This document shows, piece by piece, positions 52,667-60,409 of a stretch of 64,000 nt of DNA. The stretch's first letter is position 1. Every line of letters starts with the position of its first letter. The notes below the pieces were generated by a model. The model was given only the letters and a program-made list of their open reading frames with translations. It was not told the origin of the DNA and searched no databases. This DNA is from an uncultured Spirochaetaceae bacterium (GTDB taxonomy: Bacteria > Spirochaetota > Spirochaetia > Sphaerochaetales > Sphaerochaetaceae), in the NCBI GenBank assembly GCA_944389025.1, contig CALXKU010000011.1:1-64000 (forward strand), given 5' to 3'. A program made the translations under genes and the position numbers.

Positions 52667-54865
52667 GTGAAAAAGAGATTGATTACCTCGGCTCTTCCAT
52701 ATGTTAACAACGTACCTCATCTGGGCAATCTCACCCAGGTGCTTTCTGCCGATGTTTTTGCGCGTTTCTGCCGCCTGAGAGGATATGAGACGCTTTACAT
52801 ATGCGGTACGGACGAATATGGCACTGCGAGCGAGACAAGGGCAATGCAGGAAGGTGTTACTCCCAGAGAGCTCTGTGACAAGTATCATGAGATACATAAG
52901 GAAATTTATAAGTGGTTCAATATCAGTTTCGATTATTTCGGACGCACGAGTACTGAGAAACAGACTGAGATTGTACAGCACATATTCAACAAGGTAGATG
53001 AGAATGGTTATATCACGGAAAGGGAAATGACCCAGCTTTACTGCCCGACATGCAAGAGGTTTCTTGCTGACAGGTTTGTCGGAGGCGAGTGCCCTCACTG
53101 CCATAGCACCGATGCCAGGGGAGATCAGTGTGATGCCTGTGGAAAACTTCTGGAACCGACGGAGCTCATCAATCCGAAATGCTCCGTCTGCGGATCTACT
53201 CCTGAGGTAAGGACTACGAAGCATCTGTTCATAAATCTTCCAAAGGCGCTTCCACTTTTGAAAGACTGGATGGACAAGGCATCAAAAGATGGCTTCTGGG
53301 CTAATAACGCCATTCAGATCACTAACTCCTGGATTCGCGATGGCCTCCAGGAAAGATGTATTACAAGGGATTTGAAATGGGGAATCCCCGTTCCAAAGAA
53401 GGGCTTTGAGGACAAGGTATTCTATGTATGGTTTGATGCTCCGATAGGATACATCTCAATTACCGCGAATGCTGTCTCCGACTGGCAGTACTGGTGGAGG
53501 GATCCTGAGAACACCGAGCTCTTCCAGTTCATCGGAAAGGATAATATCCCGTTCCATACCGTCATATTCCCATCCTCACTCCTGGCAACAGGTGAGAAGT
53601 GGACGATGCTTTATCATATGAGCAGTACTGAATATCTGAACTATGAGGGTGGAAAGTTCAGTAAGAGCAGGGGAATCGGAGTTTTCGGCAATGATGTCGA
53701 GAGTACTGGAATTCCTGCCGACTGCTGGAGATTCTACATGTTCTATAACCGTCCTGAGAAGAGTGATTTCACCTTCACATGGAAGGATTTCCAGGACAAG
53801 ATTAACAAGGAGCTTATCGGAAACCTCTCCAATCTTGTGAACAGGACGCTCTCTTTCATAACAAGGTTCTTCGATGGAAAGCTTGAGAATCCTTCTTATG
53901 ATGAGGCTCTCCTTTCTGAGATTAAAAAGAGGGAGGAAAGGATTACGGATCTTCTTGAGCATGCAGAGGAAAAGGATGCTCTTCATGAGATTTTCGCACT
54001 CTCAGATCTTGGGAACAAAGCCTTCCAGGATGCTGAGCCATGGAAGAAGAGGACTGAGAATCCCGAGGAGGCGAAGAAGCTTCTTGCAACCCTCTATTTC
54101 CTTATCAGGGATCTGGCTGTGATGGTTAGCCCTTATATTCCTTCGACAGGTGAAAAGATTCTCTCATTCCTTTCCTGTGAGGGTTCGCTATGGTCTGATA
54201 TCGGAAAGATTGAAGGGCCGATCGTAGTGAAGAGAAGCGAGCTTCTTTTCTCAAAGCTTGAAGACAAGCTGATCGATGAGCTCAAGGAGAAATTCTCCGG
54301 CTCTCAGGCGGAGAGAAAGGAGAAAGAGGAGGAGAAGAAGGCCGCTTCAAAAGAGGATGAAAGCATTACGGAGCAGTTCAAGAGAAAGGTCATTCTGAAG
54401 GTCTCCAGGATTGTTGATGTGAAGAAACATCCAAATGGTGATAAGCTCTACATAATCCAGCTCGATACTGGAGAGGAGGAGAGGAGGCAGATCGTTTCTT
54501 CTATTGTGCCTTATTATTCTGCAGATGAGCTCATGGGAAGGAATATAGTTCTCGTTTCAAATCTCAAACCTGCGAACTTCCGTGGTGTTAAATCAAACGG
54601 AATGCTGTTGGCGGCAATGGCTAAAGATGATGATGAGCATAAGACATGCGAACTTATTTTCGCAGATGATCTTCCGCTCGGTGCCGTAATCGGATTCGAT
54701 AATGAGGGGGAAACGGAGAAAATAAAGACATATCTGAAACCTGAGCACTTCTTTGCTCTTCCGATAAAGGTGATTGACGGGACGGTCTGTGTTGAAGGTA
54801 AGCCTCTCGGATACGGGGGAAAGCACCTAAAGGTATTCAAATACACCGATGGTAATGTTGGTTGA
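52667..54865 (+). CDS. metG: methionyl-tRNA synthetase
   Basis: This class I synthetase charges tRNA-Met. HxGN reads HLGNL near residue 18 and KFSKS replaces KMSKS (GGKFSKSRG). A four-Cys-pair zinc knuckle region (CPTCKRF, CPHCHS, CDACGK, CSVCGS) marks the two-zinc MetRS1 type. The C-terminal ~110 residues form a tRNA-binding OB domain (VILKVSRIVDVKKHPNGDKL). GTG at 52667 follows AGAGAGG at eight bases, better than the GTG at 52658. About 732 residues. A terminator shared with murD follows. Confidence 0.97.
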   Translation: MKKRLITSALPYVNNVPHLGNLTQVLSADVFARFCRLRGYETLYICGTDEYGTASETRAMQEGVTPRELCDKYHEIHKEIYKWFNISFDYFGRTSTEKQTEIVQHIFNKVDENGYITEREMTQLYCPTCKRFLADRFVGGECPHCHSTDARGDQCDACGKLLEPTELINPKCSVCGSTPEVRTTKHLFINLPKALPLLKDWMDKASKDGFWANNAIQITNSWIRDGLQERCITRDLKWGIPVPKKGFEDKVFYVWFDAPIGYISITANAVSDWQYWWRDPENTELFQFIGKDNIPFHTVIFPSSLLATGEKWTMLYHMSSTEYLNYEGGKFSKSRGIGVFGNDVESTGIPADCWRFYMFYNRPEKSDFTFTWKDFQDKINKELIGNLSNLVNRTLSFITRFFDGKLENPSYDEALLSEIKKREERITDLLEHAEEKDALHEIFALSDLGNKAFQDAEPWKKRTENPEEAKKLLATLYFLIRDLAVMVSPYIPSTGEKILSFLSCEGSLWSDIGKIEGPIVVKRSELLFSKLEDKLIDELKEKFSGSQAERKEKEEEKKAASKEDESITEQFKRKVILKVSRIVDVKKHPNGDKLYIIQLDTGEEERRQIVSSIVPYYSADELMGRNIVLVSNLKPANFRGVKSNGMLLAAMAKDDDEHKTCELIFADDLPLGAVIGFDNEGETEKIKTYLKPEHFFALPIKVIDGTVCVEGKPLGYGGKHLKVFKYTDGNVG

Positions 54866-54872
54866 TGATAGG

Positions 54873-54896
54873 GGACCTGCTTATGCGGGTCCTTTT
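54873..54896 (+). terminator. metG terminator, overlapping the murD stop
   Basis: GGACCTGC pairs with GCGGGTCC (one G-U), four-base loop, followed by TTTTC. It touches the convergent murD stop and may serve both genes. Confidence 0.8.
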
Positions 54897-56182
54897 CAAA
54901 TTAAGGAGGAGACAACCTCCTTGAATCTGTCACCTCTGTCGAACTCGTTTTCGAAATAGTCATGACTTCCGGAGCCTGGAGCCAGGAGGACTATCTGCGA
55001 GTTGCTTCCCCTCTTTAGCATCTCCTCAGCCTTTCCCTTGGCTGCATGAACAGCATCCGCCATCTCTTCGTATGGCCCCTGATAGCTTATGCCGTTCTTT
55101 TCCAGATATGATATGAGCCTGTCCGTGAATGAGCCAGAAAGGAGTGTTATGCTCGATGCCATCCTGAATGGCACTTTCATGCCTTCCGGATTTATCTCAC
55201 CTCTCTTGTCCGATCCTCCGCAGATAAGATGTATGGATGCCTGTCCTATCGTTCTGATTGTGAATGACACAGCCTCTGGAATCGTCGAGGCGCTGTCATT
55301 GATATATAGGATGCCACCTTTGAATGCGACCTGTTCAATCCTGTTCGGGATTCCCTTGTAGCTTGAGAGAGCTTTCTCGATATCCCTCTTATGATAACCA
55401 AGGGCCTTGAGAATCTCGTATGCGGACTTCTTCGGTTCCGAATTCCTGTATGGGTTGAAAGAGGTTGGGGCGAATATGGTTTTCTCAGGTTTAGATATCA
55501 TGTTAGCTAGAAAGGAATTCTTTGCTTTCTTATCCACGATAGCTTTCCTGACCCAAGAGCCGAAGACGGAATACGTCTCTTTTTTCTCGGCTTTTCTCTC
55601 ATCCGTCTTTCCCGTTATGAGGACGGTATCGAGATTCGGCCATAAACCGTAAAGAGAAGCTGATGTATCTACAATCTGCCAGTTTGTCATTTCCATGATG
55701 AGATGGCTGTAAGAGTCCTCTCCCTTCTCATTAAGATCCTGAAGGATATTGAAGCCGGACATGCCGATCGAGCCGCACATGACACTCCGCTCTCCCATGA
55801 TGTTCAGAGCATGGGTCACAGCCGATGCTATCCCGGTCTTTGATGATCCTCCGACGATGACGATCTTTTTCATCTTTTCCGTTCTTGGATCCTTCAGAAG
55901 AGCTGCAAGGTCGTTCGTCACCTCTCTGGCTGCTTTCAAAACCTTTGATTGTACAGGCACCGATGGAAGCTTTATGACTATGTCATATTCTTTTATGTCT
56001 TTTGCTAGGATTTCCCCTTTGATTATTTCAACCCCGAGCATCTCGAGCTTATTATAGATATTGGAAAGATTCTCCCTCTTGCCGTTATCGAGCAGGGAGA
56101 CTTCATAGCCGAGGCTTCTATAATACTCCGCGGCATCAGAGCCTGAAGCATGCGGTCCAAATCCTAATACGAGTACTTTCAT
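54896..56182 (-). CDS. murD: MurD-like ligase (UDP-MurNAc-Ala:D-Glu ligase)
   Basis: This 428-residue Mur ligase has an N-terminal Rossmann UDP-binding domain (LVLGFGPHASGSDAAEY). EMTNWQIVDTS corresponds to ELSSFQL, YINDSAST to NDSKAT, CGGSDKRG to GGxDKG, and APGSGSHDYFENEFDRGDRF to the C-terminal MurD block. The ATP loop GTNGKST reads GGSSKTG (111-117), losing the Gly before Lys and the final Thr, and the NxxxDHxD helix is not recognisable. The overall layout is MurD; activity is doubtful or altered. TATAAT lies eight bases before the ATG. Confidence 0.82.
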   Translation of the reverse strand: MKVLVLGFGPHASGSDAAEYYRSLGYEVSLLDNGKRENLSNIYNKLEMLGVEIIKGEILAKDIKEYDIVIKLPSVPVQSKVLKAAREVTNDLAALLKDPRTEKMKKIVIVGGSSKTGIASAVTHALNIMGERSVMCGSIGMSGFNILQDLNEKGEDSYSHLIMEMTNWQIVDTSASLYGLWPNLDTVLITGKTDERKAEKKETYSVFGSWVRKAIVDKKAKNSFLANMISKPEKTIFAPTSFNPYRNSEPKKSAYEILKALGYHKRDIEKALSSYKGIPNRIEQVAFKGGILYINDSASTIPEAVSFTIRTIGQASIHLICGGSDKRGEINPEGMKVPFRMASSITLLSGSFTDRLISYLEKNGISYQGPYEEMADAVHAAKGKAEEMLKRGSNSQIVLLAPGSGSHDYFENEFDRGDRFKEVVSSLI

Positions 56183-56190
56183 CCATTTTG

Positions 56191-56196
56191 ATTATA
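56191..56196 (-). promoter_or_regulatory. -10 element upstream of murD
   Basis: On the - strand TATAAT ends eight bases before the ATG at 56182. No Shine-Dalgarno sequence is present, consistent with a near-leaderless transcript. A TGTCAA-like -35 lies about 18 bases upstream. Confidence 0.5.
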
Positions 56197-56222
56197 GCTT
56201 ATCTGGCAATCACTTTGACAGG

Positions 56223-56681
56223 TTATTTTTTACTATTTACTATTTTCTTCTCCAGTATGAGCATGTCAGTAAGTCTTTTTCCACACTCATAGATTGGATG
56301 TTCGTAATTCTCTACAAAATGGTTCCTGACCTTTGCGATGGTTTCAAAGCCACAGCTAAGATAGAATTGCAGTGTTGCCGGACTGTCTCCGGTTCTGACC
56401 TTTAGAGTTCTGGCTGATTTCATATAGCGTTCTTCAACAAAGCGTATGAGGGCTTTACCGTAGCCTTTCCTCTGTTCTTGCCTAATTAGCGCGATATTCA
56501 TGATCTCAGCTACGTTATCTTCAAGATTCACTATGCACTCACCAATCACGTTTCCAGATTTAAGAATGAGGAACATGTCACCCTTGTCGATGTAGCGTCT
56601 GAGCATCTTTTCATCCTCATCTCCAAGTAGGAGAAGGGCCATGTGTTTTTTCCTATCTCCGCTTTCCTTGATTATTTCCAC
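56223..56681 (-). CDS. GNAT family N-acetyltransferase
   Basis: This 152-residue protein has a classic GNAT acetyl-CoA loop, RQEQRKGYGKALIRFVEERY, with the later ARTLKVRTGDSPATLQFYLSCGFE motif. The substrate is unknown (a small molecule or a protein amine). The start is GTG at 56681, with GATAAT six bases upstream and no ribosome binding site. It is separate from murD by 40 bases on the same strand. Confidence 0.88.
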   Translation of the reverse strand: MEIIKESGDRKKHMALLLLGDEDEKMLRRYIDKGDMFLILKSGNVIGECIVNLEDNVAEIMNIALIRQEQRKGYGKALIRFVEERYMKSARTLKVRTGDSPATLQFYLSCGFETIAKVRNHFVENYEHPIYECGKRLTDMLILEKKIVNSKK

Positions 56682-56800
56682 AAGTGTATTATCCTCTCTC
56701 TTTCATTCCTTTTACAATATACCTCTTGACGCTTGATTGGAATTCTGATGATAATAGCAAGGTAATTACAACAATATATTGTTTATAAGGAGCTAGCACC

Positions 56801-56890
56801 GTGCCTTGTGGTAAGAAAAGAAAAAAGCATAAGATTGCGACGCATAAGAGAAAGAAAAGACTGAGAATGAACAGACATAAGAAGAAGTAA
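56801..56890 (+). CDS. 29-residue AURKAIP1/COX24-type basic protein
   Basis: A GTG start, preceded by AAGGAG at eight bases, opens a 29-codon frame beginning MPCGKKRKKHKIATHKRKKR and continuing with alternating Arg/Lys/His. This matches the tiny basic protein annotated as AURKAIP1/COX24 domain-containing in spirochaetes and Bacteroidetes, thought to be ribosome-associated. It is too short for ordinary gene finding. A strong terminator follows. Its role in the ribosome is known mainly by analogy. Confidence 0.85.
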   Translation: MPCGKKRKKHKIATHKRKKRLRMNRHKKK

Positions 56891-56915
56891 TTTCTCTTGC
56901 AATCTGAAAAACGGT

Positions 56916-56943
56916 AAGGGGCTGAATAAATCGGCCCCTTTTT
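56916..56943 (+). terminator. terminator after the small basic protein
   Basis: AAGGGGC (56916-56922) pairs with GCCCCTT (56934-56940), loop of eleven, then TTT. It also lies just before the convergent lipoprotein stop. Confidence 0.85.
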
Positions 56944-56946
56944 AAT

Positions 56947-57801
56947 TCATTGGAAGACCAGAGCTGTAGAGCCCATGGAGCCCGGGCTGTCAGAGTGATA
57001 GAGAGCATCGATTCTTTTAACATTTCCATTTCCTTTTAGCTCTATGCTTTGACCTTCCCCAATGAAGGACCCATCCGCATACCAGAAGATGTGAATATCA
57101 TCAGGGGGTACAAAGGGAATGAAATCAAGATACAGTTTCAGATTCTCTTCAATCATTTCCCTCTCTTCGATTCTTATGGTGGCGGAAAGGGGAGGGGAGC
57201 TCAAATCAGTCAAATCAAGAGTGTAATCCACATTTTTAACGTCGAGTTCTATTTTGTAAGCTTGAACATTTGCTTTGTAGTTTATGACTGAATTCTCCTT
57301 TATGCTTCCGCTTTCAATGGTGATTGTAATCCTTCCTTCCTCAAGACCGGAGAGAAAGAAGTAAGCCTTTCCGTCTTCTGCTATAATGCTCTCATCCTCA
57401 CTTTTGTTTCCTTTCTCATCGGTTGCGTATATGCTGATGAGATTGCCAGAGAGCGATTCATCTGTAATAACGGTGAGCTCCATCATACCTTCTTCTTTTT
57501 CAGCTTCGATAGCAACCTCATTAATGCCATGCCTTATCTTAAGGGTTCCTTCATGCTTGTGGTAGCAGTCTCCACTCGAATAGAAACTGACTTCAAGATC
57601 ATATATCCCCTCTTCAAGGGATGAGAGGACGATTTCATTCTTATCTGATGTGAAACAGCTCAGATAACCTTCCTTTCCTCTCAGCCTCAGCTCATACTCA
57701 CCGTAGAAAGGTGATATGCTGATTCTGAGAGTTCCTTTTTCCTGACTACAAGAAACAGATAGGAGCACAAGAAGCAGAGATAAACCAAGGATTCTTTTCA
57801 T
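56947..57801 (-). CDS. putative lipoprotein, beta-rich, unknown function
   Basis: This 284-residue protein starts with a lipoprotein signal (MKRILGLSLLLVLLSVSC), with lipobox ending at Cys18. The rest is rich in Glu, Ser, Ile and Tyr with repeated strand-like segments (GTLRISISPFYGEYELRLRG, GIYDLEVSFYSSGD), suggesting Ig- or adhesin-like beta domains. I do not recognise a family. AGGAG precedes the ATG. It would sit on the outer face of the cytoplasmic membrane or in the outer membrane. Confidence 0.7.
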   Translation of the reverse strand: MKRILGLSLLLVLLSVSCSQEKGTLRISISPFYGEYELRLRGKEGYLSCFTSDKNEIVLSSLEEGIYDLEVSFYSSGDCYHKHEGTLKIRHGINEVAIEAEKEEGMMELTVITDESLSGNLISIYATDEKGNKSEDESIIAEDGKAYFFLSGLEEGRITITIESGSIKENSVINYKANVQAYKIELDVKNVDYTLDLTDLSSPPLSATIRIEEREMIEENLKLYLDFIPFVPPDDIHIFWYADGSFIGEGQSIELKGNGNVKRIDALYHSDSPGSMGSTALVFQ

Positions 57802-57844
57802 TTTATTTCTCCTCTAATCTTTAACTCTGAAAAGTCACATTTTG

Positions 57845-57873
57845 TTGATTGAAAAAACGTAAAAAGATAAAAT
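57845..57873 (+). promoter_or_regulatory. promoter for leaderless small gene
   Basis: TTGATT (57845-57850), a 17-base spacer and TAAAAT (57868-57873) make a good promoter whose -10 ends six bases before the ATG at 57880. Confidence 0.65.
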
Positions 57874-57879
57874 CAGGGC

Positions 57880-58161
57880 ATGGAATATGCAATTGAGGAG
57901 AAAAAGGATAAGACGATCTTACGTGTTTCTGATAGCGTTCCACTCTTTTTCAGGATGAATGATGACAGGGACTACAGGATTAGGGCCTCGGTGGATGGCA
58001 AAGCCTATTACTTTACCGCTATTTCCACGGATTGTCCGTTTGCTTCTGTAGCCCTCATTCTGCATTCGAATACGAACAAGGGCACGAATTTCACCATTGA
58101 AATATCATTTGCCAAAGGGCATGAGATTAAGTTTTTGGATTCCACTCAGCATCCCCTCTGA
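57880..58161 (+). CDS. hypothetical protein, 93 residues
   Basis: This small protein of unknown family has mixed beta-like content (LRVSDSVPLFFRMNDDRDYRIRASVDGKAYYFTA). There is no signal peptide. Support comes from a consensus promoter placed exactly for a leaderless start; there is no Shine-Dalgarno sequence. Its end overlaps the convergent tcdA gene by 35 bases. It could be a false frame, but the promoter fit argues for a real gene. Confidence 0.5.
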   Translation: MEYAIEEKKDKTILRVSDSVPLFFRMNDDRDYRIRASVDGKAYYFTAISTDCPFASVALILHSNTNKGTNFTIEISFAKGHEIKFLDSTQHPL

Positions 58162-58912
58162 GCGTATCTTTAGGAAGGAGCTTCGTAAGGGCAAGATGGG
58201 CAAGAGTCTCTCCGAAAATCGCAGTGACGGTCGGAAGTGAGCCCAGCATGACCCTCTTTCGTCCCCGACGGAGGATCTTGTCATCGAAATCAATCTCATC
58301 ATCCTCTTCTGGTGGGATATATTTGAAGTCGACCTTCTCAGGAGAGAAGACGACATCTATTCCACGTCCAATTCCTCTTTTTCTCAGTCCGCTTCTCACT
58401 GATCTTGCAAGTGGACAGCCCCAGCTGTCATAAAGGTCTGCAACCCTAATTAGGGACGGATCCCTTCTAAGTGCTGCACCCATTGACGATATTACTTGAA
58501 TTCCTGAGCGGTATGCACTCTCAAGCAGGGAGATTTTCGGTCCCAGGCTGTCAATCGCATCGATTATGATATCGGCACCGGAGAAAATCTCATCATATTT
58601 CCCTTCTTCTGCGAATACATCGAGTGCGGTTACGGAGGCCTCAGGATTGATATCCAGTATCCTCTCTTTTGCCACCTCCGTCTTCTTCCTTCCCATTGTC
58701 GAATGCAGTGCCAGTATCTGGCGGTTTATGTTTGTTTCACTGATGATATCGAAATCCACGATGGTGAATGATCCGATGGCAGAGCGGGCCAGAGCATCGA
58801 GCGTGAAGCCCCCGACGGCACCAAGGCCGATAAGGGCGACCTTTTTCCTTTTCAGCAGTTCTACATTCTCTCTCCCTATGAAACGTTCTATGCGAAGAAA
58901 CTGTCTTTCCAT
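58127..58912 (-). CDS. tcdA: tRNA threonylcarbamoyladenosine dehydratase
   Basis: TcdA is an E1-like ThiF-family enzyme that cyclises t6A to ct6A in tRNA anticodon loops. GLGAVGGFTLDALARSAIG gives the nucleotide loop, followed by IVDFDIISETNINRQILAL. The late RGIDVVFSPEKV block is typical of TcdA rather than of MoeB or ThiF. At 261 residues it is standard. It overlaps the tatD-like gene by 25 bases. Confidence 0.92.
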   Translation of the reverse strand: MERQFLRIERFIGRENVELLKRKKVALIGLGAVGGFTLDALARSAIGSFTIVDFDIISETNINRQILALHSTMGRKKTEVAKERILDINPEASVTALDVFAEEGKYDEIFSGADIIIDAIDSLGPKISLLESAYRSGIQVISSMGAALRRDPSLIRVADLYDSWGCPLARSVRSGLRKRGIGRGIDVVFSPEKVDFKYIPPEEDDEIDFDDKILRRGRKRVMLGSLPTVTAIFGETLAHLALTKLLPKDTLRGDAEWNPKT

Positions 58913-59511
58913 ATCTCCTTCCTGATTCTATCAAGCCTTGCTCTCTGGTCCACTCCAGTAAGGCGTTCGGCCTCGTTATAAAGCATCGCGATCGTCTCTT
59001 TCTCCTTGTTCCCAGTTCTCATGTCGCTTTCAAGGAGGAAGTTAAGGCTCAAAAGCCTTGAAATGTCCCGGCATCTGAATGAGCGTGGTGATAAGGAGAT
59101 TAGATAACCGGCTCTCTCTATGCTCTTTGCCGTCTCCCAGCTTCCCGTATAGCAATGGAAAAGAGCCCTCCTTACTTTCATTCCTTTAAGCTCTTTAAGA
59201 ATGAGCTCCGTGGACTTAACGCTGTGAATCACGGCAAGTCGATCATAGCTTCTTGCAAGAGAAGCCATGAAATAAAAATCCTCCATATCACTTTCGATGC
59301 ACCCCTTTATTCGGTCCAAGCCGAATTCTCCGACCATGAGGAAAGGATTCTCCCTTATAAGGGACTCGATCCTATCCCTCTTTATTCCACCCAGCCATGG
59401 AAGGTACCCGATGGATGAGGTGCGTCCGATGGCTACTATTTCATTCTCATTCAGAATGGAGATGAACGCATCGTTATCATCATCTCCTGGATGTGCATGG
59501 AAATCGAACAT
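58888..59511 (-). CDS. TatD-family hydrolase, short
   Basis: This 207-residue metal-dependent hydrolase has FDFHAH near the start, VGEFGLD, IHSVKS, LFHCYTGSWETA and NFLLESD, which keep the metal ligands of TatD enzymes (two His, Glu, His, His, Asp). The usual length is about 260, so it is shortened by roughly 50 residues, mainly in loops. DNase or RNA-processing activity is possible. The start at 59511 has TATAAT six bases upstream; the longer frame starts before that element. Confidence 0.8.
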   Translation of the reverse strand: MFDFHAHPGDDDNDAFISILNENEIVAIGRTSSIGYLPWLGGIKRDRIESLIRENPFLMVGEFGLDRIKGCIESDMEDFYFMASLARSYDRLAVIHSVKSTELILKELKGMKVRRALFHCYTGSWETAKSIERAGYLISLSPRSFRCRDISRLLSLNFLLESDMRTGNKEKETIAMLYNEAERLTGVDQRARLDRIRKEIWKDSFFA

Positions 59512-59517
59512 GAGCCG

Positions 59518-59523
59518 ATTATA
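59518..59523 (-). promoter_or_regulatory. -10 element for leaderless tatD-like gene
   Basis: On the - strand TATAAT ends six bases before the ATG at 59511; no Shine-Dalgarno sequence is present. Confidence 0.55.
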
Positions 59524-59591
59524 ATACATAAGATTTCCTTTGAATATTCATCGGTTGACTTTTGCTTTCTTTTTCTGTAAGTTCAAAAATC

Positions 59592-59701
59592 AATAAGGGA
59601 GTAGTCAGCGCTTTATGCGTGACTTGGTCAACAGACTGGATTTTTCCTGGCCAAGACTTAAAAGACGAGACTTATCTGAGTAATCGGGTGGGTCTTTTTT
59701 T
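59592..59701 (+). promoter_or_regulatory. yybP-ykoY manganese riboswitch
   Basis: The leader of mntP contains AAGGGAGTAG, then GGTCAACAGACTGG and CTGGCCAAGACTT, the conserved pieces of the yybP-ykoY (Mn2+) riboswitch. It ends in GGGTCTTTTTTT (59690-59701), which may form a terminator with AAGAC upstream. Mn2+ binding would open expression of the efflux pump. The context of an mntP gene supports it. Confidence 0.85.
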
Positions 59702-59727
59702 GTGCCCGCCTTTAAGAGGGAGTTTAA

Positions 59728-60288
59728 ATGGGCATATTTGAAATCATTCTTACAGCTATCGCACTAAGCATGGATGCCTTCGCAGTCAGCATTTGCAAGG
59801 GTCTTTCTACAAGATGTGTTCGCTTGAGACATTCCATCATAACAGGGCTGTATTTCGGTTTTTTCCAGGCTCTGATGCCTGTGCTGGGTTATTTCCTAGG
59901 GATAAATTTTCAAGAGGAGATAGCATCAATAGACCATTGGATCGCTTTCGCTCTTCTCTCCTTTATTGGAATCAGCATGATAAAGGAATCGAGAGAGGAT
60001 GGGGAGGGGAACGACAGGTATGATTTCAAAACCATGATCGTCCTTGCAATAGCTACAAGCATAGATGCTCTTGCCGTTGGCATATCGTTTGCATTGCTTG
60101 ATGTCGAGATTTTCTCTTCTGCAGCAACTATCGGTCTCATCACATTCGCCTTCAGTGCTGTAGGTGTTAAGCTCGGCTCAAGGCTTGGTGCGAGAAGCCG
60201 TAGTGTCGCGGAGCTCGTAGGTGGGATAATTCTGATTCTTATAGGGCTGAAAATCCTTTTTGAGCATCTCGGCCTATTTTCATTTTGA
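59728..60288 (+). CDS. mntP: manganese efflux pump MntP
   Basis: This 186-residue membrane protein of the MntP (YebN, DUF204) family exports Mn2+. There are six membrane segments. The two internally related halves each start with an Asp-containing motif (ALSMDAFAVSICKG and ATSIDALAVGISFA) that binds the ion. GAGGGAG precedes the ATG. It is directly behind the Mn2+ riboswitch, so it responds to metal excess. Confidence 0.96.
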   Translation: MGIFEIILTAIALSMDAFAVSICKGLSTRCVRLRHSIITGLYFGFFQALMPVLGYFLGINFQEEIASIDHWIAFALLSFIGISMIKESREDGEGNDRYDFKTMIVLAIATSIDALAVGISFALLDVEIFSSAATIGLITFAFSAVGVKLGSRLGARSRSVAELVGGIILILIGLKILFEHLGLFSF

Positions 60289-60311
60289 ATGAAATTTCTT
60301 GCTTTCTCAAA

Positions 60312-60372
60312 TTGACTTTATGCCTCCTTTAGTGATAGGCTATCATAGCCTCTTTATCCGATGTTATCGGAT
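60312..60372 (+). promoter_or_regulatory. rpsF operon promoter, palindrome and leader hairpin
   Basis: TTGACT (60312-60317) with TAGGCT after 18 bases forms a promoter. The palindrome AGGCTA-TCA-TAGCCT (60337-60351) overlaps the -10. A hairpin ATCCGAT-GTT-ATCGGAT (60356-60372) follows in the leader; the S6:S18 complex is known to bind rpsF leaders, but I cannot confirm that motif here. Confidence 0.5.
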
Positions 60373-60409
60373 CAGAAGATGTGAAAATCTAAGACCATAA
60401 GGAGGAACC

